Part shown: positions 11,912-22,146 of the stretch, piece by piece
Position numbering within the stretch: position 1 is the stretch's first letter
Layout of the letters: every line of letters begins with the position of its first letter
NCBI GenBank assembly: GCA_022702545.1
Contig: JAHRBC010000004.1
Span: 5,052,001-5,116,000, forward strand
Origin: Phycomyces nitens
Taxonomy: Eukaryota > Mucoromycota > Mucoromycetes > Mucorales > Phycomycetaceae
DNA length: 64,000 bases
Direction of reading: 5' to 3'
Position numbers and translations under genes: made by a program
The notes under the pieces: model-generated
Database searches by the model: none
Told to the model about the DNA's origin: nothing
The model's input: the letters and a program-made list of their open reading frames with translations, nothing else

Positions 11912-13245
11912 GGTAAATAATATTTATTATCAAGTCATTTATATTTCAAATCATTCTAATTTTTATATTTTATTTGATCTTTAATCTATCCACTCTCAAA
12001 CACTATTTACCACGTGGAAATCTCCAGATCAAAGCTCGCTCTTGCAGCTTTTTGGAAGGTTGCTATGAGCATCTTGGAGTCCTTGGAAGAGGTAGCTGTG
12101 GTGAAGTTTCCCTCGCAATCCATATTGACACTGGCAAAAAGGTAAAAAGGCAGAGAAATTTAAAATACAAAATGAAGTATTAAAATTTAACCACATTCTT
12201 TTTAGGTGGCAATCAAGGTGATTGAGAAGTCTTCTTTGAAGTCAAAGGAGCATGCCATTCAAGCCTGTAACGAGCAAGCCATTTGCAAGGCGCTTTCAAA
12301 GAACTTGGGTCACAAAAATATTGTCGGATATTACGATGTCCATTCGGATGCTGCCAATATTTATATTATTATGGAGCATATAAATGGAGGTGATCTTTTC
12401 CAACCCATTAATAAATATGGTCGCATTGGTGAACACGAGGCTCAGAGACTTTTCAAGCAACTCTTGGAGGCTATCTATCATCTTCACAAGGTAAAACTAA
12501 ACAAATCAAAGCTTTATAATCGCATAATTTAACACTTTCTTATCGTTAGAATGACATTGTTCACAGAGACTTGAAACATGAAAACAGTAAGCTCCCCCTA
12601 TCTTTCTGTAAAAAATAGCAAAAACGTTTTTAACCTTGTGTATTGTGCATAGTCTTGGTGGATGAATTCAACAACATCCGAGTGTGCGATTTTGGCTTTG
12701 GTCAGATCTGTGACAAGAACGAATGCTTGGAAACCTACTGTGGGACCCCCTGCTATGCAGCTCCGGAACTTGTATCAGCCACTCCATACAAGGGCTTCCC
12801 AGTTGATATGTGGAGTTGTGGAGTTATCCTCTACATCATGTTGACCGGGAGCTTTCCTTTTTACGGCCCCAGTAATGGTGATCTACGTCGACGAATTAGA
12901 CATGTACGTTACACCATTCCTCGCTTTGTTTCTCTTGAGGCAGCCGACTTGATCTCTAAGATCTTAGTCAAGATCCCCGAATCCCGCCTGACAGCCAAGG
13001 AATGTCTGGAACATCCTTGGTTTTCAAAGAACTTTGAAAGTCAAAACGATTCTTTTTCTTCTTTCGAAGATATAACTTCTGACGAAGAGACCTCCTCTGA
13101 AAAGACAGACTCGTCGTCTTCCAATTACTTCGGCGAGGCTGCTGAAAACAACCGAGTTGAATCATCCTTGGTATTGCCAAAGACTGATGGCGCAAACTTT
13201 GCCAGCCGCGTAAAGAAGATGATAAGAAAGATCGTCTGCAAGTAG
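11883..13245 (+). CDS. Kinase copy K3, CAMK-like Ser/Thr protein kinase, short tail
   Basis: Exons are 11883-11912, 12028-12141, 12206-12490, 12550-12586 and 12653-13245, giving 353 codons (352 residues). The start MSTQIQLSSE is shared by the family. The domain order is glycine loop GRGSCGEV, VAIKVIEK lysine, MEHINGGD hinge, HRDLK, DFGFG, YAAPE, DMWSCGV and a C-lobe ending near LEHPWFSK. The catalytic loop reads HRDLKHEN, with histidine replacing the usual proline; the Asp, Lys and Asn are kept. The tail is serine/acidic and lacks the FFCGMSKKVGTAPF block of K4 and K5, consistent with an in-frame deletion. Sequence style is that of SNF1/AMPK-related CAMK kinases, but subfamily and substrate cannot be assigned. 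It is intact and probably expressed. Confidence 0.85.
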
Positions 13246-13937
13246 CAAGCCAGTATCAGCCAAGAATGATCTTGGTTTATTCACCTCATATTTAATAACT
13301 ATAATCTCATTCATATATATCTCATTTGTTCATAACTCATTTCCCATTATATTGTACAACTTCATTGATCAACAATAAAATATAATCAAGCATCCTCCAT
13401 ATTTTGTTTATTGACTATACTTCTTTTATTTTGCCTGTAACTGTTTTAATTATTATTTGTTTCCTGAATGTGGTTTTGTATTTTTTGCCCCTGTATTTGA
13501 TATCTTTCTCTTTCACTAAATCTACCCTAGGATAATTACCCGAGTTTTGAGCATTCGGAGCATTTATTGGCTTTTTTTTTGGCTTGGGATTCAAGGGAAC
13601 ATGTAATTATTTTGTCCATGAGGATAATTCCTGGGCTCTCAGATATCTTGAGATCTAGTTTATAAAAATATCTGTTTCCTTTGAAATCGAATTTAAAAAC
13701 ATAAAATTGAACAATATGGATATTCTTATTTTCTCTTTGAATTTCTCTCTTACTGTGTTTCAATTTGACTACAACTTTTTACCATATATTAATTATACCA
13801 TGATTATTATTAAAAAGAATAGTTGCCATAGATGTACCAGTAACATTATAGAAAAACAATAGAATTATAACATTATTATCGGTAGTACTAGTAGTGAAAA
13901 CTCATTTATATATATACGCACTTTCTGTTATAGTAAA
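13246..13937. other. K3 downstream flank (array unit 3)
   Basis: AT-rich non-coding flank, nearly identical to the K1 flank at 5981-6673. No gene seen. Confidence 0.65.
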
Positions 13938-14936
13938 ATGGCAAAATGTCTAGAATATTTTAACCAATGCATGGCTAGCCTGAGAAAACTATCCCTCACC
14001 AAGCTAGCAACAAAGTGCAATGCGATTTACAACAACCTTTTAGATATTATTAATAATATAAAAAACAGTGGACCCAAAGTCAAAAATATCATGAAGCTCA
14101 CCTTTTCATTTAAACTCACTGAAAACGCAAGTCAATTATCAAGACTATTTGACCGAATAAAGGATGTATACCCTAGATCAATAGAGTATTACCCAATGTC
14201 AATTATGAATTATGGTTTAACTAGGAGTAACAAGCTGGAAATATTATTGGCAAGATATGACATCAATTCTAGAATATCAGTGACAGGCAGCCGTGGCTTG
14301 ACATTGCGTTTTTCCTGTTGATCATCCCTTTCAAATCAAATTGTAGTTTACTCAAGTGCACTAGAGGGCGTACCAGTTTACTGGGACAAGCTTCAGGAAG
14401 AAGTGGCCCATAGACGCTTTTTTCGGGATATGTTTCAAAGGTAGCATATATCTCCGTGGAGAATAAGTTGCATGAATCCCAATTTATCAATACTTACGTT
14501 TACCCCACAGGGCGGTGCACAGAAATTCGGAAAACATAGTACAAATTGGCAATTGATTTGCTAGAACAAATTTTTAAGAAAAATAGTGGCAGAACCAAAG
14601 AGTAGTTTGTCAAAAGGTTGATGAAGGCTAGGGTGGTTTGGAACAAAAAGGTCTCTAAATATAGTAGTATTATTGCATATAACGCATGGTTGTCTATTTT
14701 TATTAGTACTACCTGTCAAATCAGACAATTAGAACATAAATAGAAAACCAAAGGCCTCGTTGAAGCCACGATTGCATGACACTGATGAGTCTGACGATGA
14801 ATTGGACTTGAATACAGATGATGACGACGATGGGTACAATGATGATATCAAGTGCTTTCTTCAATACAATGAGAGCAATAATTATCTAGGAGAAAGCGAA
14901 GGGGAAGGGAAAAAAGAGGAAAATAAAGAGAATTAA
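13938..14936 (+). pseudogene. Condensin subunit 1 3'-end relic 3
   Basis: This is homologous to condensin 3334-4362. An ORF of 127 codons (13938-14321) is open from MAKCLEYFNQCM to LTLRFSC and, as in relic 1, runs through the former intron 13. It has a short in-frame deletion near 14080. Downstream exon equivalents and the acidic tail are interrupted by stops. The CTAC-type empty site for the LTR of relic 1 is diverged but uninterrupted near 14710. Confidence 0.87.
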
Positions 14937-15168
14937 TATGAATACATTATTAGATAACATTGAATTAAATTCTTTAAATTGTGCAATCAAAAATATAGCA
15001 ATTTTGCAACAGACACCGTCTGCATATATTCATAGTAGTTTTTTAGTTGATTCATACTATTATAAGTCTTATATCATCATTTGTCTTTGCATAATTCAAA
15101 AGTTTCAGAGATACTGGCAAACTGCCTCTGAAAAAAAACTTATTTAAATACTTGTCAATCTGAACAGA

Positions 15169-15222
15169 ATGGCTGTTGACGCTTCTTTTGCCTATCTCAA
15201 CTTTAATCGCTTTAACTGCTAA
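15169..15222 (+). promoter_or_regulatory. Upstream ORF in K4 leader
   Basis: A 17-codon ORF (MAVDASFAYLNFNRFNC) ends in TAA one base before the K4 ATG at 15224. The peptide is identical to that before K5 and similar to that before K2. Confidence 0.5.
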
Positions 15223-15223
15223 A

Positions 15224-16743
15224 ATGTCTACTCAAATCCAACTTTCTTCTCAGGTAAATAATATTTATTAAGTAATTTATATTTCAAATCATTATAATTT
15301 TGTTTATATACTTTATTTACAACTTGATCTTATTTTATTTGATCCATACTCTATTCATTCTCAAAAATTATCTACCATGTGCAATTCTCCAGATCCAAGC
15401 TCGCTCTTGCACCTTCTTTGAAGGCCGTTATGAACATCTTCGGGTCCTCGGAAGAGGCAGCTACGGCGAAGTTTCCCTTGCCGTCCATGTTGAGACTGGC
15501 AGAAAGGTAATAAAACAAATGAGTCTTTAAAGACAAAATGAAGTATTAAGATTTAAACCCATACTTTCTAGGTTGCTATCAAGGTCATTAAAAGGTCTTC
15601 GTTCAAGTCCAAGAACCAAGAAACCTATGCCTGTAACGAGCTGGCCGTTTTCCAGGGTTTTGCAAAGGGCTTGGGTCACAAGAACATCGTAGACTACTAC
15701 GATGTTCACTCTGATGCTTCTAGCATCTACATTGTAATGGAACATGTCAAGGGAGGTGATCTGTCCAAGCCGATCAAGCAGCGTGGTCGCATTGGTGAGC
15801 CTGAGGTTTGGAGACTGTTAAAGCAACTTTTGGAAGCAGTCCATCACCTTCACGACGTAAAACTGATTAGATCAGAGTGTTAGATTTGGTATGACTAAAC
15901 ACTTTTTTGTCATTAGAATGGTATTGCTCACAGAGACTTGAAGCCGGAGAATGGTAAGTTCTTCCAAGTTTTCTACAAAAACAGCAGCAAAGACAAAGTT
16001 CCTAACCTTGTGGACTGTGTATAGTCTTGTTGGATGATTCCAACAACATCCGCCTCTGCGATTTTGGCTTTGGGTGCATCTGTGCCAACGATAAACTCTT
16101 GGAGACCTACTGCGGGACGCCTTTCTACGCAGCTCCAGAGATTGTCTCTGCCACTCCGTACAAGCCTTTTCCGATGGATATGTGGAGCTGTGGCGTAATT
16201 CTTTTTACGCTGTTAACTGGCTGGTTGCCATTCCATAGCCCCAGCTACGATGAATTATTTGAAAGTATCAGACAAGTCAGATACGACATGCCTCTGTCTG
16301 TTTCTTTCGAGGCTACGGACTGGATTTCCAAGATCTTGGTCAAAGACCCCGATACCCGTTTGACAGCCAAGGAGTGTCTAAAACATCCTTGGCTCGCAAA
16401 AATTTCAGACGGTTCAATTATGTCGTCTGATGCATACCAAGAAAACACGTCTTTCGCAACAGAGACGTATTCTGCGATTCACTCAACCAAGGTTCCTCAA
16501 GGCGTACAAGTCGAATCAATGATGGTGTTGGCGAATGACAATAGTAGAGTCTTTTTGCCAAAGACATTCTTTTGTGGAATGAGCAAGAAGGTCGGCACGG
16601 CGCCGTTTATGAAAAGCAACACCAAAAGCCCCAAAGACCAAAAGCCAGAAGCTGACGGGGCAAAGTTTGCAAGTCGCGTGGAGAAAATGATGAACAAGGT
16701 TTTTCATAAGATGCGGGTTACCAGCCACCGACAGCCCTCCTAG
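15224..16743 (+). CDS. Kinase copy K4, CAMK-like Ser/Thr protein kinase, long tail
   Basis: Exons are 15224-15253, 15393-15506, 15572-15856, 15917-15953 and 16025-16743, giving 394 residues. All catalytic landmarks are canonical: GRGSYGEV loop, VAIKVIKR lysine, MEHVKGGD hinge, AHRDLKPEN, CDFGFG, YAAPEIV and DMWSCGVILF. After the C-lobe (KHPWLAK) comes a tail of about 110 residues with the conserved block FFCGMSKKVGTAPF and a basic end (KFASRVEKMMNKVFHK) that could bind membrane or a partner. Exons 4-5 and the intron between them match K5 almost base for base. It sits between condensin relics 3 and 4. It is a Ser/Thr kinase by motif; substrate and pathway are unknown. Confidence 0.9.
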
Positions 16744-17464
16744 CTCATTCATTATGTGTTTAATAACTGTAATTTCATCCATATAAACCCCCACATTTGT
16801 TTATATCCCATCTTTTATCCAATTTTACAAATCAATTGATTCATAATAAAATCTGATCAAGCTTCATCCACATTTTGTTTATTGACTCTACTCTTTGCTT
16901 ATTTTTCCCGTAACTGTTTTTTTTTAATTCTTTATTTCTTATAATTTGGATTCCCCGTGTTTGTGCCAATACTTGGATACATTTTTTTCTTTCTAGACCT
17001 TTCCTAGGATATTTGTCCTAGTTTTGAGAATTTGCAGCATTTACCTGGCATTGTTGGTCTGGGATTCAAAGGATCACATAATTATATTGTCCTTAAGTAT
17101 AATGACTGAACTCTCAGGACTTCGTTCCTTCTACAAAAAACAAAAAAAAATGACTGAAATCTCAGATACGGTTGCTTTTAGTTTACAAAACTGTTTCGTT
17201 CTATTGGAATCGAACATATAAACATGCAATTTCAACAATATGAATATTCTTCTTTCCTCTTTGAATTTCTCCCTTACTATATTTCAATTGGACTACAACT
17301 TTTTCCTGTATATTGATTATACCATGATTATTATTAAAAATAATAGTTGCTATAGATGTACCAGTAACATTATAGAAAAACAATATAATTATAACATTAT
17401 TATCAGTAGTACTAGTAGTAGTAAAAACTCATTTATATATATACGTACTTTCTGTTATAGTAAA
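16744..17464. other. K4 downstream flank (array unit 4)
   Basis: AT-rich non-coding flank, very similar to the K5 flank. It contains a short A-rich insertion near 17140 relative to the sister flanks. No gene seen. Confidence 0.65.
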
Positions 17465-18470
17465 ATGGCAAAATGTCTAGAAGATTTTAACCAACGCATG
17501 GCTAGCCTGAGAAAACTATCCCTCACCGAGCTAGCAACAAAGTACACTGTGATTTACAACAACCTTTTAGATATTTATAATAATATGATAAACAGTGAAC
17601 TCAGTCAATGAAACATTCAAAATATCATGAAGCTCACCTTTTCATTTAAACTCACTGAAAACGCAAGTCAATTATCAAGACTATTTGACCGAATAAAGGA
17701 TGTATACCCTAGATCAATAGAGTATTACCCAATGTCAATTATGCATTATGGTTTAACTAGGAGTAACAAGCTGAAAATATTATTGGCAAGATATGACATC
17801 AATTCTAGAATATCAGTGACAGGCAGGTGTGGCTTGACATTGCGTTTTTCCTGTTGATCATCCCATTCAGATCAGATCGTAGGTTACTCATGTGCACTAG
17901 AGGGCGTGCCAGTTTACTGGGACAAGCTCCAAGAAGAAGCAGTCCATAGACATTTTTCGGGATATGTTTCAAAGGTAGCATATATCTCCGTGGAGAATAA
18001 GTTGCATGAATCCCAATTTATCAATACTTTTACCCCACAGGGCGGTGCACAGAAATCCGGAAAACATAGTACAAATTGACAGTTGATTTGCTACAACAAA
18101 AAATATCGAGAAAATTAGTGGCAGAACCAAAAAGTAGTTTGTCAAAGGGTCGATGAAGTCTAGGGTCATTTGGAACAAATAGGTATCTAAACATGGTAGT
18201 ATTATTGCATATAACGCAGGGTTGTCTATTTTTATTATTATTACCTGTCAAATCAGACAAGTAGAACATAAATAGAAAGACAAAGGCCTTGTTCAAGCCA
18301 CGATTGCATGACACTGATGAGTCTGAGGATGATTTGGATTTGAATGCAGATGATGACGACGATTGGAACGATGATGATATCAAGTGCTTTCTTTAATACA
18401 ATGAGAGCAATAATTATCTGGTAGAAAGCGAAGAGGAAGGGGAAAAAGAGGACAGTAGAGAGAATTAATA
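17465..18470 (+). pseudogene. Condensin subunit 1 3'-end relic 4
   Basis: This is homologous to condensin 3334-4362. It opens with MAKCLEDFNQRM, then is frameshifted near 17600 (ELSQ then stop). The MKLTFSFKLTENASQ segment continues in another frame to 17857. The exon 14-16 equivalents and the acidic tail (about 18310-18470) are degraded. The empty site corresponding to the relic 1 LTR is diverged near 18240. Confidence 0.87.
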
Positions 18471-18700
18471 AGAAAACATTGGGAGATAACATTGAATTAA
18501 ATTCTTCAAATCGTGCAATCAAAAGTATATCAAATTTGCAACAGACACCATCTGCATATACTCATAGTAGTTTTTTAGTTGATTCATACTATTATAAGTC
18601 TTATATCATCATTTGTCTTTGCATAATTCAAAGGTTTCTGAGATACTGGCAAACTGCCTCTGAAAAAAAACTTATTTAAATACCTGTCAATCTGAACAGG

Positions 18701-18754
18701 ATGGCTGTTGACGCTTCTTTTGCCTATCTCAACTTTAATCGCTTTAACTGCTAA
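18701..18754 (+). promoter_or_regulatory. Upstream ORF in K5 leader
   Basis: A 17-codon ORF (MAVDASFAYLNFNRFNC), identical in peptide to the one before K4, ends in TAA one base before the K5 ATG at 18756. Confidence 0.5.
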
Positions 18755-18755
18755 A

Positions 18756-20279
18756 ATGTCTACTCAAATCCAACTTTCTTCTCAGGTAAATAATATTTAT
18801 TATCAAGTAATTTACATTTCAAATCATTCTAATTTTGTTTATATACTTTTATTTACAACTTGATCTTATTTTATTTGATCCATACTCTATTTATTCTCGA
18901 AAATTATCTACCATGTGCAATTCTCCAGATCCAAGCTCGGTCCCACACCTTCTTTGAAGGTCGTTATGAGCATCTTCGGGTCCTCGGAAGAGGCAGCTAC
19001 GGCGAAGTTTCCCTTGCCGTCCATGTTGAGACTGGCAAAAAGGTATGAAAATAAACGAGTCTTTAAAGACAAAATGAAGTATTAAGATTTAAACCCATAC
19101 TTTCTAGGTTGCTATCAAGGTCATTGAAAGGTCTTCTTTCAAATCCAAAAACCAAGAAACCTACGCCTTAAACGAGCTGACCGTTTGCCAGGGTTTTTCA
19201 AAGGGCTTGGGTCACAAGAACATCGTAGACTACTACGATGTTCACTCTGATGCTTCTAGCATCTACATTGTAATGGAACATGTCAAGGGAGGTGATCTGT
19301 CCAAGCCGATCAAGCAGCGTGGTCGTATTGGTGAGCCTGAGGCTCGGAGACTGTTCAAACAACTTTTGGAAGCAGTCCATCACCTTCACAACGTAAGACT
19401 GATTAAATTAGTGTGTTATATTTGGTATGACTTAACACTTTTTGGTTATTAGAATGGTATTGCTCACAGAGACTTGAAGCCGGAGAATGGTAAGTTCTTC
19501 CAAGTTTTCTACAAAAACAGCAGCAAAGACAAAGTTCCTAACCTTGTGGACTGTGTATAGTCTTGTTGGATGATTCCAACAACATCCGCCTCTGCGATTT
19601 TGGCTTTGGGTGCATCTGTGCCAACGATAAACTCTTGGAGACCTACTGCGGGACGCCTTTCTACGCAGCTCCAGAGATTGTCTCTGCCACTCCGTACAAG
19701 CCTTTTCCGATGGATATGTGGAGCTGTGGCGTAATTCTTTTTACGCTGTTAACTGGCTGGTTGCCATTCCATAGCCCCAGCTACGATGAATTATTTGAAA
19801 GTATCAGACAAGTCAGATACGACATCCCTCTGTTCGTTTCTCTGGAGGCTACGGACTTGGTTTCCAAGATTTTGGTCAAAGACCCCGATACCCGTTTGAC
19901 AGCCAAGGAGTGTCTAGAACATCCTTGGCTCGCAAAAATGTCAGACGATTCAATTATGTCGTCTGATACATGCCAAGAAAACATGTCTTCCGTAACAGAG
20001 TTTTGTTCTGCGACTCACTTAACAAAGGTTCCTCAAGGCGTACCAGTCGAATCAACGATGATGTTCGCAAATGACAATAGTAGAGTCTTTTCACCAAAGA
20101 CATTCTTTTGTGGAATGAGCAAAAAGGTTGGCACGGCGCCGTTCTGGAAAAGCTACATCAAAATCTCCAAAGCCGAAAAACCAGAAGCTGGCGAGCCAAA
20201 GTTCGCAAGCCGAGTGAAGAAAATGATTAGCAAGGTTTTTCATAAGAAGCGGGTCACTAGCCACCGACAACCCTCTTAG
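18756..20279 (+). CDS. Kinase copy K5, CAMK-like Ser/Thr protein kinase, long tail
   Basis: Exons are 18756-18785, 18929-19042, 19108-19392, 19453-19489 and 19561-20279, giving 394 residues, the same length as K4. Catalytic motifs are complete: GRGSYGEV, VAIKVIER, HRDLKPEN, CDFGFG, YAAPEIV. The tail carries FFCGMSKKVGTAPF and ends in a basic KKRVTSHRQPS. Differences from K4 cluster in exon 3 and in the tail; exon 4, intron 4 and the first half of exon 5 look identical, which suggests recent gene conversion. This is the last array copy, next to the unduplicated zinc-finger gene, so it occupies the ancestral right-hand position. Confidence 0.9.
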
Positions 20280-20992
20280 TTAATACATTCTGTATTTAAT
20301 CACTGTAATAGCATTCATATAAACCTTCATTTGTTCATATTCCATCTTTCATGCAATTTTAAAAATCAATTGATCCATAATAAAATCTGATCAAGCTTCA
20401 TCCATATTCTGTTTATTGACTCTACTCTTTGCTTATTTTTCCCGTAACTGTTTTTTTTTTAATTCTTTATTTCCTAGAATTTGGCTTTGCCTTGTTTGTC
20501 CCAGTACTTGGATACCTTTCTTTCTTCCCAAATCTTCCCTAGGATATTTATCCGAGTTTTGAGCATTCGGAGCATTTACCTGGCCTTGTTGGCCTGGGAT
20601 TCAAGGGATCATGTAATTCTATTGTCCTTGAGGATAATCACTGGACTCTCAGATACGTTTGATTCCAGTTTCGGAAACTATCTCATTCCTTTGGAACCGA
20701 ATATATAAACATGCAGTTGAACAATATCGATATTCTTCTCTCTCTTTTCGGATTTCACTCTTTCTGTGTTTCAATTTGACCACAGCTTTTTCCTGTATAA
20801 TAATTATATTACGATTATTATTAAGAATAGTTGCTCTAGCTATATCAATAACAATATAGAAAAACAAAAGCATTATAATATTATTATTTGTAGGAGTATT
20901 AGTAGTAAAAAAGAAAGAAAGGGATTTATATATATATATATATACAGGCACTTTTTGCTATAAAGGGGGAATAGGAAAGATAAAGAGATTCA
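20280..20992. other. K5 flank and zinc-finger gene promoter; right end of array
   Basis: The flank is homologous to those after K1-K4 up to about 20962, including a TA-rich run at about 20926-20943. Here the sequence does not enter condensin exon 13 but runs into the leader of the zinc-finger gene. This marks the right-hand breakpoint of the duplicated unit. Confidence 0.7.
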
Positions 20993-22146
20993 ATGACCAA
21001 ACCCGAAATGACAACGACTACTAGACCACCAAAGAAAGAGAGCGACAAAATATTCGTCTGCAGAGGATTCAGTCCGTGCAACATGGGATTCTCTCGGTCT
21101 GAACACCTCAACAGACACCGTCGAAAACACACTGGCGAGGTAATCTAGGCATAGGACACCTGCTGCTATTTCTACCTGGATGAATAATGATATTTTGTAT
21201 AAACGCCTTTTCTTTTTTATAGAAACCCTATGCGTGCACATACCATGGATGTCTACGCAGCTTTAGTCGATTTGATAACATGAAACAACATTTGAATACT
21301 CACAACGAAAATAAGAGCCGTTCAAGACGATTCTGTACGACCGATAATGTCAAAATGAACCAAAAGAAACTCAACCTGACTGACAAAAATGAAAATTGCC
21401 ATCACACCAGAAACTATTCCGATATTCCATCTTCCGCCGATCATTCGCCCAGAGAGACCACCACTCAGACCTTGTCGCCTGCGATCTGCCCAAAACAAAA
21501 GAGCATGGGTCTGGATCACAAAGGTCTCAAGAAAAGTAATGGGAGCCGTATTGATGCCAGTGCAGATATGAAGCGATTTGGCCATACGCCTCGAGTACGA
21601 CAGCTGTCTGAACCCAGCAATCCAATGACATTTCTACAGACCAGTACACGCACACTTCCTCCACTTCGCCCACGGAATTCTATCCAACTTGCCTGTCCAG
21701 ATAAGCATCTTTTCTACTGCGGAATTTCCAAGGAGATCAATGGAAACTCTCGCCCTGATCATGATCCAGTTTCGGCAACAAATTGTACGCTGCGTCGGTT
21801 ACTTCCAATTGCATCCAGGTCGCAAGAATACATATCTGAGAAACACCAGGAGATATTTCATGACATGAATGACCCAGAGTCTGTTAGCCATAAGAGACTG
21901 CCTAGTTTTCCTTTGATGGAGTCTGTTCATGAACCATCTTATTGCGATACTAGTAATGAGAGAGGACATGATTTTGTTCAGGAGCCACGACGTCGGCTTA
22001 GCATTAAAGATCTGTGTGAGCAAGGATTGGGATCCAATGTCAACGCAAGTTCTGTGGATTTGGTGGGCAGTAGGAAAAAGTCAGTTTTATCGACTGATGA
22101 TTATGAAGCTGCCCTTGCACTAGAGAGATTCCACAGGGGATCCTGA
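20993..22146 (+). CDS. C2H2 zinc-finger transcription factor
   Basis: Two exons (20993-21139, 21223-22146) give 356 residues. The N-terminus carries two adjacent C2H2 fingers joined by the classic TGEKPY linker, which spans the intron. Finger 1 has the spacing C-X5-C-X12-H-X3-H (C at CRGFSPC), longer than the usual C-X2/4-C. Finger 2 is C-X4-C-X12-H-X3-H. The helix residues RSEHLNRH and RFDNMKQH resemble the Msn2/Com2 type of fungal stress-response fingers. The remaining 270 residues are Ser/Pro/Asn-rich and look disordered, with FYCGISKE and a basic [13 protein letters not shown] motif near the C-terminus. It is probably a nuclear sequence-specific regulator; the target genes are unknown. 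Confidence 0.85.

Larger units (their letters stand above)
3331..20962 (+). repeat. Tandem array: condensin 3' end + kinase + flank, four extra copies
   Basis: A segment starting inside condensin exon 13 (ATG at 3334), running through the condensin 3' end, a kinase gene and about 0.7 kb of AT-rich flank, recurs in direct orientation. Equivalent ATGs lie at 3334, 6674, 10584, 13938 and 17465. The spacings are 3340, 3910 (3497 without an inserted solo LTR and its extra TSD), 3354 and 3527 bp. The fifth flank ends near 20962 and passes into the zinc-finger gene promoter. The inferred ancestral order is condensin - kinase - flank - zinc finger. Condensin copies 2-5 are decayed; the kinases are preserved to different degrees. 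Confidence 0.9.
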
